NCBI GenBank assembly: GCA_003648765.1
Contig: QMPV01000012.1
Span: forward strand, 1 to 34,767
Direction of reading: 5' to 3'
DNA: 34,767 nt
DNA from: Candidatus Aminicenantota bacterium
GTDB lineage: Bacteria > Acidobacteriota > Aminicenantia > Aminicenantales > Aminicenantaceae
The translations under genes were made by a program, and so were the position numbers. Positions 17,647 to 26,600 of this stretch are shown one piece after another (positions within the stretch are counted from its first letter, which is position 1; each line of letters begins with the position of its first letter). The notes under the pieces are model-generated. The model saw nothing but the letters and a program-made list of their open reading frames with translations. It did no database searches and had not been told where the DNA came from.

Positions 17647-19022
17647 TGGAATATTTTCATACTATTCGCATTGACCCTGACAAATGCCAGGGCCGCATGA
17701 GCTGTCTCCGCGTTTGCCCTACCCAGGCCATTCGAGTCAGAGGAGGTAAAGCCCGCATGCTGGAAGATAGATGTATTGATTGCGGGGAATGCATTACGGC
17801 CTGTAAAAACGGAGCCATTCGGCCACTCACCGATCCAGTAGGTGAATTAACCAAATTCCGCTACACTATAGCCATCCCCACTCCTGCCTTATATGCCCAA
17901 TTCGGCCAAGAAATTCTTCCAGGAAAAATCCTCAGCGGCCTCCGTCGGCTTGGTTTTGATGATGCCTACGATCTAGCTTACACTTGCGGGGAAGTAAGTC
18001 TTGTCATCCAGGAATATCTACGGGAAAATAAAGGCCCCCGACCGATTATTTCCAATGTCTGTCCTACGGTGGTCCGACTCATTCAGGTTAAATATCCATC
18101 TCTGGTGGACCACGTCACTCCCATTGACATCCCTCGGGAAATAGCCGGCCGGGAAATAAAAAAGAAAAAGGCCCAACAACTTGGACTGAAAGAAAAAGAA
18201 ATCGGTGCTTTTTATATCACTCCTTGTCCAGTTAAAATGCTTTCGATTAAACAGCCAGCGGAAAAAGTCAAGTCTCATCTCGACGGGGCTATTTCGATTG
18301 CTGATATTTACGGTCCCCTCCTCTCAGCCATGGAAACTCTGGATAAATCAGAAGAAAACAACTCCCTGGAAAATATCTGTCTCCTGGGTTTGGGCTGGGC
18401 CATTGCCGGTGGCATTCGGCGGACCTTAAAGCTGAAGAATTCCTTGGCTGTCTCAGGCATCACCGAGATAATTAAAGTCTTTGAAGATATAGAAAGAGGC
18501 AAATTAAAACATATCGATTTTATTGAAGCTTATTCTTGTCCTCAAGGTTGTGTGGGTGGCTCTCTAACCGTGGAGAACCTTTACATTTCTTATAATAAAA
18601 TCCTTCAACTCTTGGAAACATTGGAATTCGAAAAAATAAAAGCCTGCCCGGACATTGTTAAAATCCGCCGTCGTTATCGCTCCGGTTACTACTTCATCGA
18701 AGGTAAATTAAAACCCAGACCACTAAAACCCCTATATGAAGACCTTTCTCTAGCCATTCAGAAAAAGAAGGAAAAAGAAGAGATCTATGCCCGACTCCCC
18801 AAAATAGATTGTGGCGTTTGCGGCTCCCCTACCTGTCAGGCATTCGCCGAAGATGTGGTCAGAGGGGAGGCCGAGTTAACTGACTGTTTCGCCATGATTC
18901 CGGAGAAATTTCAGGAACTTTCTCAGGAATTAATTAAACTTTTAAAGAAAACCGCCCAGGCCTTCTCCTCAAAAATCCCCAAGAAGCAAACCCTTTCTAA
19001 GGAAAAAAAGAGGAAAAAATGA
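17646..19022 (+). CDS. [FeFe]-hydrogenase-like sensor protein (2x[4Fe-4S] ferredoxin + degenerate H-cluster domain + C-terminal Fe-S domain)
   Basis: CQGRMSCLRVCP, CIDCGECITAC; H-cluster motifs SNVCP, TPCPVK, EAYSCPQGCVGG; C-terminal CGVCGSPTCx16C (4Fe-4S domain). Confidence 0.88.
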   Translation: MEYFHTIRIDPDKCQGRMSCLRVCPTQAIRVRGGKARMLEDRCIDCGECITACKNGAIRPLTDPVGELTKFRYTIAIPTPALYAQFGQEILPGKILSGLRRLGFDDAYDLAYTCGEVSLVIQEYLRENKGPRPIISNVCPTVVRLIQVKYPSLVDHVTPIDIPREIAGREIKKKKAQQLGLKEKEIGAFYITPCPVKMLSIKQPAEKVKSHLDGAISIADIYGPLLSAMETLDKSEENNSLENICLLGLGWAIAGGIRRTLKLKNSLAVSGITEIIKVFEDIERGKLKHIDFIEAYSCPQGCVGGSLTVENLYISYNKILQLLETLEFEKIKACPDIVKIRRRYRSGYYFIEGKLKPRPLKPLYEDLSLAIQKKKEKEEIYARLPKIDCGVCGSPTCQAFAEDVVRGEAELTDCFAMIPEKFQELSQELIKLLKKTAQAFSSKIPKKQTLSKEKKRKK

Positions 19023-19360
19023 CTTTACAAGAAATTATCAAGGGTTTAAATCTCGAAGTTATTACTGGAGGAGATAATTTAAATCTCGAGGTAAAAGATG
19101 GGTACACCAGCGACCTCCTCAGCGATGTGATGGCCAATGCTCAACCTGCCTGCCTTTGGATCACTCTCCAGACCCATGTCAATATTGTGGCCGTAGCCAA
19201 ACTAAAAGACTTGGCCGGGATTATTATTGTTAACGGCCGTCAGCCCGACAAAGAAACCCGTCAAAAGGCGCAAGAGGAAAACCTGCCTCTTCTCCTGAGC
19301 AAGGAGACAGCCTTTCAGGTCTCGGGGCGACTTTATCAACTTCTGGGAAAGGGAAAGTGA
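19019..19360 (+). CDS. DRTGG-domain protein (copy 2)
   Basis: TSDLLSDVMANAQPACLWIT...GIIIVNGRQPDKETRQKAQEENLPLL; same layout as copy 1; ATGA overlap. Confidence 0.75.
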   Translation: MTLQEIIKGLNLEVITGGDNLNLEVKDGYTSDLLSDVMANAQPACLWITLQTHVNIVAVAKLKDLAGIIIVNGRQPDKETRQKAQEENLPLLLSKETAFQVSGRLYQLLGKGK

Positions 19361-20094
19361 AGGTGCTTCGAACTTTTAAAGCTGATCTCCACATTCATAC
19401 TTGCCTTTCTCCCTGCGGTGAACTTTCTATGTCGCCTCGCAATATCATCCTCCGCGCTGTGGAGGAAAAAATTGATATCCTCGGCATTTGTGACCACAAC
19501 TCCGCTGAAAATGTCCCGGCCCTTTTGGCCATAGCCAAAACATATCCCGTGACTATTTTCCCCGGCATGGAAATAACCTCCCAGGAAGAAATCCATATCC
19601 TGGGACTTTTTGATAATTTAGAGGCCGTTCTCCAGCTCCAGGAAGAAGTCTATCATCATCTCCCGGGAGAAAATGATGAAGAAGCTTTTGGGCTTCAGGT
19701 AGTGGTCAATGAACAGGGAGAAGTTTTACGCTTCAATCCTCGATTACTTATTGGTGCTTGCAACCTCTCTCTCAACCAGATTGTCGATTTAATTCATTCC
19801 TTTAAGGGCCTAGCCATCGCTTCCCATATTGACCGGGAATCATTCAGCTTGATCAGTCAGTTAGGTTTCATTCCCTCTGATATCATTCTGGATGCTTTAG
19901 AAATTTCTCCTTCCATTTCTTACTATCAGGCTCTCAATCGTTTTGCTCCTCACCTGCCGTTGGTCTCCTTTTCCGATGCCCACCGGCCCGAGGAAATAGG
20001 ACAAAGCTTCACCCGCTTCCTCATCCAAGAGGCCTCTCTAACTGAGATTCGCCTGGCTCTCCGAAACCAACAAGGCAGGAGGATAATTCATTAA
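19357..20094 (+). CDS. PHP-domain metal-dependent phosphoesterase-like protein
   Basis: ADLHIHTCLSPCG, ILGICDHNSAENV, FPGMEITSQEEIHILGLF, ASHIDRE, SFSDAHRPEEIG. Confidence 0.9.
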   Translation: MKVLRTFKADLHIHTCLSPCGELSMSPRNIILRAVEEKIDILGICDHNSAENVPALLAIAKTYPVTIFPGMEITSQEEIHILGLFDNLEAVLQLQEEVYHHLPGENDEEAFGLQVVVNEQGEVLRFNPRLLIGACNLSLNQIVDLIHSFKGLAIASHIDRESFSLISQLGFIPSDIILDALEISPSISYYQALNRFAPHLPLVSFSDAHRPEEIGQSFTRFLIQEASLTEIRLALRNQQGRRIIH

Positions 20095-20095
20095 A

Positions 20096-20629
20096 ATGGA
20101 GGATTTATCCTTGCACATTCTTGATGTGGCCGAAAATTCTCTGGCGGCCAAAGCTACCCGGGTAATTATCCGTCTTGAAGAGGATACCCAGGCTAAAACC
20201 CTCCGACTGGTTATTGAAGACAATGGTCAGGGGATGGATAAAGAGACTTTGAAACGGGCTGTTGATCCTTTTTTCACCACCAAACAGACCCGTCGAGTGG
20301 GCTTGGGACTTTCTTTACTGGCTCAAGCGGCCCACGCCACGGGGGGACAGTTTTCTCTGGAATCAAAGCCTGGTTGGGGAACAAAAGTGACAGCCACTTT
20401 TAAAACAGATCATTGGGACTTGAAACCCCTCGGCGACATTAGTCAAACCTTATTGACTCTTATTCTAGGCCATCCTGAAGTGGAGTTGATTTTTATTCAC
20501 CGCCGGGACAATCAAGAAGCTATCTTCTCTACCGAAAAGGTTAAAGCCGAGCTTAACGGATGGCTACTTAATTCTCCCCAGGCAATTCCATTAATCATGG
20601 ATCATATAAATAAAGCTATGAACTTATAA
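20096..20629 (+). CDS. Stand-alone histidine-kinase-type HATPase (no DHp domain)
   Basis: LVIEDNGQGMDKETLKRAVDPFFTTK...GLGLSLLAQAAHATGGQFSLESKPGWGTKVTATF. Confidence 0.85.
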   Translation: MEDLSLHILDVAENSLAAKATRVIIRLEEDTQAKTLRLVIEDNGQGMDKETLKRAVDPFFTTKQTRRVGLGLSLLAQAAHATGGQFSLESKPGWGTKVTATFKTDHWDLKPLGDISQTLLTLILGHPEVELIFIHRRDNQEAIFSTEKVKAELNGWLLNSPQAIPLIMDHINKAMNL

Positions 20630-20640
20630 GGAGGGAAACC

Positions 20641-21093
20641 ATGGAGGCTAAAGTTTCCGAAATACTCCAACGATATGAACCGGAACAAAGCTCTATCATC
20701 GCTATTTTGCAGGACATCCAGGAAGCCTATGGCTATCTTCCCCGAGAGACACTAGTTGAAGTAGCCCAGGAACTCAATATTCCGCTAAGTCGTGTTCTCA
20801 GTCTAGCCACCTTCTTCCGAGCTTTTAGTTTAAAGCCCAAAGGTAAACATCCTATCCACGTCTGTATGGGCACCGCCTGCCATGTTCGAGGCGCTCAACT
20901 CGTCTTGGAAAAGTTCGAACGTGAACTGGGCATTAAAACCGGAGAAACAACTGAAGATTTCACTTTTTCTTTAGACGCCGTTCGCTGCGTGGGTTGTTGT
21001 GGTTTGGCCCCAGTGGTAATGGTCGGGGAAGAAGTCCACGGTAAGGTTTCTCAAATGAAAGTTCCGGGAATTATTAAAAAATATAAAAAATAA
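20641..21093 (+). CDS. hndA: NADH-oxidising module, NuoE/HndA-like [2Fe-2S] thioredoxin-like subunit
   Basis: LQDIQEAYGYLP...VCMGTACHVRGA...VRCVGCCGLAPVVMV. Confidence 0.93.
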   Translation: MEAKVSEILQRYEPEQSSIIAILQDIQEAYGYLPRETLVEVAQELNIPLSRVLSLATFFRAFSLKPKGKHPIHVCMGTACHVRGAQLVLEKFERELGIKTGETTEDFTFSLDAVRCVGCCGLAPVVMVGEEVHGKVSQMKVPGIIKKYKK

Positions 21094-21104
21094 AGAGGTG
21101 CAAA

Positions 21105-21494
21105 ATGCCTAAACTGACAATAGAAGAATTGGAAAAATTAAGGGAGAGGGCGAAAAAGGCAACATTTCTCCGAGAAACCACTGATTATCGGGCCAAGATA
21201 ACGGTTCACATGGGCACCTGTGGGATCGCGGCTGGCGCCAGAGAAATCATGAATGCCTTTCTTCAAGAGCTTCAAGCAAGAGATATCACTGATGTTCTTC
21301 TCACCAACTCAGGTTGTGCTGGGCTGTGCAGTCGTGAACCTATGGCCACTATAGAAATTAAGGGCCAGGCTCCAGTGAAATATGTTGATCTAACCCCGGA
21401 AAAAGTTAAGCAAATATTCGAAAAACATGTTCTCGGAGGCGAAATAGTTCAAGACTACGCCCTCGGCATCGGTAGCGAAAAAACTGACTATTAA
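21105..21494 (+). CDS. hndB: HndB-like [2Fe-2S] thioredoxin-like protein
   Basis: VHMGTCGIAAGAREIM...LTNSGCAGLCSREPMATI. Confidence 0.88.
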   Translation: MPKLTIEELEKLRERAKKATFLRETTDYRAKITVHMGTCGIAAGAREIMNAFLQELQARDITDVLLTNSGCAGLCSREPMATIEIKGQAPVKYVDLTPEKVKQIFEKHVLGGEIVQDYALGIGSEKTDY

Positions 21495-21506
21495 AGGAGG
21501 GCCGAT

Positions 21507-23339
21507 ATGGAAGAGAAAACTACTCCGACAAGATACCGGCTACATCTCATGGTCTGTGCCGGGACAGCCTGCGTCTCCAACCGCTCTTTTGAAATAAAAG
21601 AAGCTTTGGAGAAAGAGCTCAAAAAACAGGGCTTAGAAAATGAAGTCCTGGTCGTGACCACGGGCTGCAATGGCTTCTGTGAAAGAGGACCTCTCTTAGT
21701 GGTGCAACCTGGTAATATTTTCTATCAACAACTGACAGTTAAAGACATTCCTTACCTAGTGGAAGAACACTTTCTGAAAGGACGTCCGGTTCAAAAATTA
21801 ATGTATACTCCGCCTGAAGAAAAAAAACCCATTCCTGTCCTCAACGATATAGACTTCTTCAAAAAACAAGTTCTCATTGCTCTTCGGAATCGAGGTTTAA
21901 TTGATCCCGAAAAAATCGAAGATTATATCGCCCGAGATGGCTATCGAGCTCTAGTTAAAGCCCTCACCCAGATGACTCCCGAAGAAATAATTGAAGAAAT
22001 TAAGAAATCAGGGCTTCGAGGTAGAGGCGGGGCCGGCTTTCCAACCGGCCTTAAATGGGAATTTGTCCGGCTAGCCAGTCCTGCCAATGGCGGCCTAAAA
22101 TACCTGGTTTGTAATGGCGACGAAGGTGACCCCGGGGCTTTTATGGACCGGAGTATTCTAGAGGCCGATCCCCATTCAGTTATCGAAGGAATGGTTATTG
22201 GCGCTAAAGCCATTGGCGCTCAACAGGGTTATGTTTACATCCGCAATGAATACCCTCTAGCCCTCAAGAGATTAACTCTGGCGCTGGAGCAAGCCCGTGA
22301 ATATGGACTTCTCGGCAAAGATATTTTAGGAACGGGCTTTGATTTTGATATCAAAGTGGCTCGCGGGGCTGGCGCCTTTGTCTGCGGTGAAGAGACGGCC
22401 TTGCTAGCCTCAATTGAAGGCCGTCTGGGTGAACCTCGACCTCGTCCACCTTACCCCGCTCAACGTGGCCTCTACGGCCAACCAACCTGTATCAATAATG
22501 TTGAAACCTGGGCGAACGTGCCGGTGATAATCAATCGTGGAGCTGAATGGTTTTCCAAAATCGGCACCAAGACCAGTAAAGGAACCAAAGTATTTTCTCT
22601 GGTCGGTAAAATCAACAACACCGGTTTGGTCGAAGTTCCCATGGGGATAACGCTCCGGGAAATTATTTTTGAAATAGGCGGAGGAATTCCCGGAGGCAAA
22701 GAATTTAAGGCCGTCCAGACAGGCGGCCCTTCGGGTGGGTGTATTCCTAAAGAAAAACTTGACCTGCCTATCGACTATGAAAGTTTAACCGAAGCCGGCT
22801 CCATGATGGGCTCTGGGGGTATGGTGGTTATGGATGAAGACACCTGTATGGTGGATGTGGCCAAATACTTCCTTTCTTTTACTCAAGACGAATCCTGCGG
22901 CAAATGTACTCCTTGTCGGGAAGGAACCAAGGCTATGTTGGACATTCTGGAGCGCATCACTAAAGGGGAAGGCACCGAAGAAGATTTACAGCTTCTAGAA
23001 GATTTGGCGGTCTCCATTAAGGAAACCGCCCTCTGTGGGCTAGGAAAAACTGCTCCCAATCCGGTGTTGACAACTCTCCGTTATTTCCGGGACGAATATT
23101 TAACCCACATCCGCGACAAGAAATGTCCAGCTCATGTTTGTCGAGATCTTAATGTCTACACTATTGACGAAAAAATTTGTCTGGAAGTGGGTCATGGCTG
23201 TGACGTGTGCCGACGCAATTGTGCTTCTGAGGCTATTATTGGCGAAAAAAATCAACCTCACCGGATAATTCAGGAAAAATGCATCAAATGCGGCGTGTGC
23301 TACGATGTTTGTAAATTCGGCGCCGTGAAAGTTGATTAA
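21507..23339 (+). CDS. hndC: NuoF/HndC-like NADH-binding flavoprotein with N-terminal [2Fe-2S] and C-terminal ferredoxin domain
   Basis: CAGTACVSNR...TTGCNGFCERGP; GLRGRGGAGFPTGLKWEF, NGDEGDPGAFMDRSILE; CGKCTPCREG; C-terminal CIKCGVCYDVC. Confidence 0.95.
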   Translation: MEEKTTPTRYRLHLMVCAGTACVSNRSFEIKEALEKELKKQGLENEVLVVTTGCNGFCERGPLLVVQPGNIFYQQLTVKDIPYLVEEHFLKGRPVQKLMYTPPEEKKPIPVLNDIDFFKKQVLIALRNRGLIDPEKIEDYIARDGYRALVKALTQMTPEEIIEEIKKSGLRGRGGAGFPTGLKWEFVRLASPANGGLKYLVCNGDEGDPGAFMDRSILEADPHSVIEGMVIGAKAIGAQQGYVYIRNEYPLALKRLTLALEQAREYGLLGKDILGTGFDFDIKVARGAGAFVCGEETALLASIEGRLGEPRPRPPYPAQRGLYGQPTCINNVETWANVPVIINRGAEWFSKIGTKTSKGTKVFSLVGKINNTGLVEVPMGITLREIIFEIGGGIPGGKEFKAVQTGGPSGGCIPKEKLDLPIDYESLTEAGSMMGSGGMVVMDEDTCMVDVAKYFLSFTQDESCGKCTPCREGTKAMLDILERITKGEGTEEDLQLLEDLAVSIKETALCGLGKTAPNPVLTTLRYFRDEYLTHIRDKKCPAHVCRDLNVYTIDEKICLEVGHGCDVCRRNCASEAIIGEKNQPHRIIQEKCIKCGVCYDVCKFGAVKVD

Positions 23340-23351
23340 GGAGGTGAGACT

Positions 23352-25109
23352 ATGATTCATCTAACCATAGACGGTAAAAAGTTAGAGGTAGAAGAAGGAA
23401 CTACCATCCTCCAAGCGGCCGAAAAAGCTGATATCCATATTCCCACCCTTTGCTTCCATCCTCTCCTAGAACCCTACGCCTCCTGCCGGGTCTGCATTGT
23501 CGAAGTTGAACATCAAGGTAAGAAAGAATTATTGACTTCCTGCAATACCCTGGTTCGTGAGGGAATGGTGGTTGAAACAGCTTCTGAACGGGTCCTGCGA
23601 GCCAGAAAATTGAATGTGGAAATGCTCCTGGCCCGGGCTCCGGCAGCTGAGCCCGTCAAAAAAATTGCCCAGGAGCTGGGTATTGAGAAACCTCGTTTTG
23701 AAATTAAGGATCCCCAAGAAAAATGTATTCTCTGTGGACTTTGCGTCCGGGCCTGTGAGGAGGTAGTAGGAGCCAATGCCATCAGTTTTATTAATCGAGG
23801 CCAAGAACGAGAAGTGGCTCCGCCTTTTGGAGAACCGAGCGAAGCTTGTATCGGTTGTACAGCCTGTGCTTTCTTCTGTCCTACTGGAGCTATCACTTAT
23901 GAAGATCTCTATGGACGCCAAGTCATCCATGAAGAACTTAATCTCGGGCCAGCTACAGCTATTCGGGTGCCTATTCGGCAAGCTGTGCCCATGGTACCTT
24001 TTATCGACGAAGACGCCTGCATTCATTTTAAGACGGGCAACTGCCAGCTGTGCGTCAAGGTCTGCGAAAAGGAAGCCATCAACCACGATATGAAAGAAGA
24101 AGAAATAGAAATCGAAGTGGGCTCCATCATCTTGGCCTCAGGTTTCAAACCCTTTGACGCCCGACGAATTCCAGCTTATGGTTACGGAAGATTTCCCAAC
24201 GTCATTACTGCTCTGGAATTTGAAAGATTGGTTAATGCCTCTGGACCTACTGGAGGAAAAATCCTTCTGGCGAATGGCCAAGAACCAAAAGCCGTGGGCA
24301 TCATTCATTGTGTGGGCTCACGAGATGAAAATTACAATGAGTATTGTTCCCGAGTCTGCTGCATGTACTCCCTCAAATTTGCTCATCTCATTAGAGAAAA
24401 AACTGAGGCTGATATCTATGATTTTTACATCGACATGCGGTGCTTTGGAAAAGGTTACGAAGAATTCTACCATCGTCTCCTTCACGAAGGGACTAAATTC
24501 ATCCGAGGCCGCGTGTCTGAAATTACTGACATTCCTTTAACCCCAGAAGAAGAAGGTAAACTTATCATTCGGGTTGAAGACACTCTGGTGGGCACTGTCA
24601 GACGAATCCCCGTCGACATGGTGATTTTAGCTACTGGACTTGAACCTAGTCTCGATCATAATGAGATTGCTCATATTTTCAATATTTCTTGCAGCCAAGA
24701 TACCTTCTTTCTGGAAAGACATCCCAAGCTCGCGCCGGTTTCCACTTTCTCTGATGGCATCTTTCTAGCCGGGACCTGTCAATCTCCCAAAGATATTCCT
24801 GATACAGTTGCCCAGGCTGGAGCTGCTGCTTCTGAAGCCCTGGCTTTGGCTGATAAGGGTACTTTTGAGCTCGAGCCCATAACTGCCGAAATAGATGAAA
24901 AACTCTGTGCAGGCTGCCAAATCTGCGTTTCTCTTTGTCCTTTCAATGCTATCACCTACAACAAAGAAAAGCATATTTCCGAAGTCAACGACGCCCTGTG
25001 CAAAGGTTGCGGAACCTGTGTCTCAGCCTGTCCCTCCGGGGCCGCCCAACAGAAACACTTCCGCGATCTACAGATAATGGCGGAGATTGAAGGACTTTTC
25101 ATTGACTAA
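23352..25109 (+). CDS. Chimera: NuoG/HydA-type Fe-S N-terminus ([2Fe-2S] + 2x[4Fe-4S]) fused to HdrA C-terminal half
   Basis: N-term CFHPLLEPYASCRVCIVEVEHQGKKELLTSC, CILCGLCVRAC, CIGCTACAFFCP. Then HdrA-like IRQAVPMVPFIDEDACIHFKTGNCQLCVKVC, EVGSIILASGFKPFDA, GIIHCVGSRDENYNEYCSRVCCMYSLKFAHLI, DFYIDMRCFGKGYEEFYH, DMVILATGLEPS, FLAGTCQSPKDIPDTVAQAGAAASEAL, and two C-terminal ferredoxin motifs. Confidence 0.93.
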   Translation: MIHLTIDGKKLEVEEGTTILQAAEKADIHIPTLCFHPLLEPYASCRVCIVEVEHQGKKELLTSCNTLVREGMVVETASERVLRARKLNVEMLLARAPAAEPVKKIAQELGIEKPRFEIKDPQEKCILCGLCVRACEEVVGANAISFINRGQEREVAPPFGEPSEACIGCTACAFFCPTGAITYEDLYGRQVIHEELNLGPATAIRVPIRQAVPMVPFIDEDACIHFKTGNCQLCVKVCEKEAINHDMKEEEIEIEVGSIILASGFKPFDARRIPAYGYGRFPNVITALEFERLVNASGPTGGKILLANGQEPKAVGIIHCVGSRDENYNEYCSRVCCMYSLKFAHLIREKTEADIYDFYIDMRCFGKGYEEFYHRLLHEGTKFIRGRVSEITDIPLTPEEEGKLIIRVEDTLVGTVRRIPVDMVILATGLEPSLDHNEIAHIFNISCSQDTFFLERHPKLAPVSTFSDGIFLAGTCQSPKDIPDTVAQAGAAASEALALADKGTFELEPITAEIDEKLCAGCQICVSLCPFNAITYNKEKHISEVNDALCKGCGTCVSACPSGAAQQKHFRDLQIMAEIEGLFID

Positions 25110-25116
25110 AAAATAG

Positions 25117-25145
25117 TGGATAATCATTTTTAATTTGTCTATAAT
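25117..25145 (+). promoter_or_regulatory. Possible internal promoter before mvhD (TGGATA-N17-TATAAT)
   Basis: Perfect TATAAT at 25140-25145; weak -35 (4/6); lies in one of the longer gaps within the operon (86 nt). Confidence 0.4.
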
Positions 25146-25195
25146 ACAAAGTTTCGCGTCGGCATAGACCGAAAAAACATGGAAGGAGGCCAACT

Positions 25196-25627
25196 ATGAG
25201 TCAGCAAGCCTTCGAACCCAAGCTAGTTGGCTTCTTGTGTAATTGGTGTTCCTATACCGGGGCTGACCTCGCCGGAACAGCCCGGATGACCTACGCTCCC
25301 AATCTCCGGATAATCAGGGTCATGTGTAGTGGCCGAGTGGATCCTCAATTTGTGCTCAAAGCTTTTCAGGAAGGAGCGGATGGAGTTCTTATCTCCGGCT
25401 GCCATCCCGGCGATTGCCATTACCAAGAAGGCAACTACAAAGCCCTCCGAAGGCACCGCCTACTATCCAAAATGTTGGAACAATTTGGCATCGAAAAAGA
25501 ACGTTTTCGTCTGGAATGGGTTTCCGCCGCAGAAGGTGCTAAATTCCAGAAAGTCTGTAATGAATTCACTGAACAAATCAGAAAATTAGGACCATTGTCC
25601 TGGAATGGAGGAAAAAAGAATGAGTGA
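25196..25627 (+). CDS. mvhD: F420-non-reducing hydrogenase iron-sulfur subunit D-like
   Basis: [21 protein letters not shown]...[11 protein letters not shown]-like ([38 protein letters not shown]). Confidence 0.95.
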   Translation: MSQQAFEPKLVGFLCNWCSYTGADLAGTARMTYAPNLRIIRVMCSGRVDPQFVLKAFQEGADGVLISGCHPGDCHYQEGNYKALRRHRLLSKMLEQFGIEKERFRLEWVSAAEGAKFQKVCNEFTEQIRKLGPLSWNGGKKNE

Positions 25628-26600
25628 TCAGAAGCCAAAAGTAGCTTTTTACTGGTGTGCATCCTGCGGAGGATGCGAAGAAGCTGTGATTGACCTGGCC
25701 GAAGATATCCTCAAAGTAGTGGAAGCTGTTGATATTGTTTTCTGGCCGGTAGCTCTCGATTTCAAGAAAAGTGACGTTGAAGCAATGGAAGACGGGTCAA
25801 TCGCAGTGAGTTTTATCAATGGAGCTGTGCGCCTCTCGGAACAAGAAGAGATGGTTAAATTGCTCCGCCGAAAATCTCAATTAGTCGTGGCCTTTGGCAG
25901 CTGCGCCCATTTGGGAGGAATTCCCGGGTTGGCTAATTTCTGGGACAAAGAATCCATTTTTAATCGAGCCTATCATACGACTCCTTCCACTGATAATCCT
26001 GAAGGGGTGGTTCCCCAAGAAAAATGCACTATTGACGGGAAGGAGTTATACTTACCAAGTTTTTTTAATACTGTTTATGCTCTTGATCAGGTTATCGATG
26101 TGGATTATTACCTCCCGGGATGTGCTCCTCCTCGAGACCTCATTATGAATGCTGTTCAGGCCATTCTTGAAGGTAACCTCCCTCCTAAGGGATCCGTGCT
26201 CTCTCCCAACAAAGCCCTCTGTGAAGACTGCGACCGCAATGACACCAAACCCGAAAAATTAGCCATCAAAGATATTAAACGTCCTTGGGAAGTTATTCTC
26301 GATCCCGAAGTTTGTTTCTTGGCTCAAGGGGTCATTTGTCTTGGCCCGGCCACCAGAACAGGTTGCGGCCAACGCTGCATTAGCGCCAACATGCCCTGTC
26401 GTGGTTGCTTCGGACCAACCGACCAAGTTATTGATATGGGAGCCAAATTCCTGGCAGCCTTTGCTTCTATTTTGGATGCTGATGACGAAAGCGAAGTGGA
26501 AAAAATTGTCGAGACAATCGTGGATCCTGCTGGCACCTTTTACCGCTTCAGTCTGCCAACATCCATTCTCAGACGACGTAAAATGGAGGAAAAACGATGA
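25620..26600 (+). CDS. mvhG: [NiFe] hydrogenase small subunit, group 3c (MvhG-like)
   Basis: [57 protein letters not shown]. Start at 25620 preferred (GGAGG upstream). Confidence 0.94.
   Translation: MSDQKPKVAFYWCASCGGCEEAVIDLAEDILKVVEAVDIVFWPVALDFKKSDVEAMEDGSIAVSFINGAVRLSEQEEMVKLLRRKSQLVVAFGSCAHLGGIPGLANFWDKESIFNRAYHTTPSTDNPEGVVPQEKCTIDGKELYLPSFFNTVYALDQVIDVDYYLPGCAPPRDLIMNAVQAILEGNLPPKGSVLSPNKALCEDCDRNDTKPEKLAIKDIKRPWEVILDPEVCFLAQGVICLGPATRTGCGQRCISANMPCRGCFGPTDQVIDMGAKFLAAFASILDADDESEVEKIVETIVDPAGTFYRFSLPTSILRRRKMEEKR

Noticed and set aside
17646-19022. Catalytic [FeFe] hydrogenase
   Set aside because: The TSCCP motif is altered to SNVCP and the L2 motif lacks the usual Glu. The genomic context of DRTGG/HATPase/PHP genes fits a sensory role.
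23529-24086. 185-aa antisense ORF within the fusion gene
   Set aside because: Complement of a clearly functional Fe-S protein; no domain recognised.
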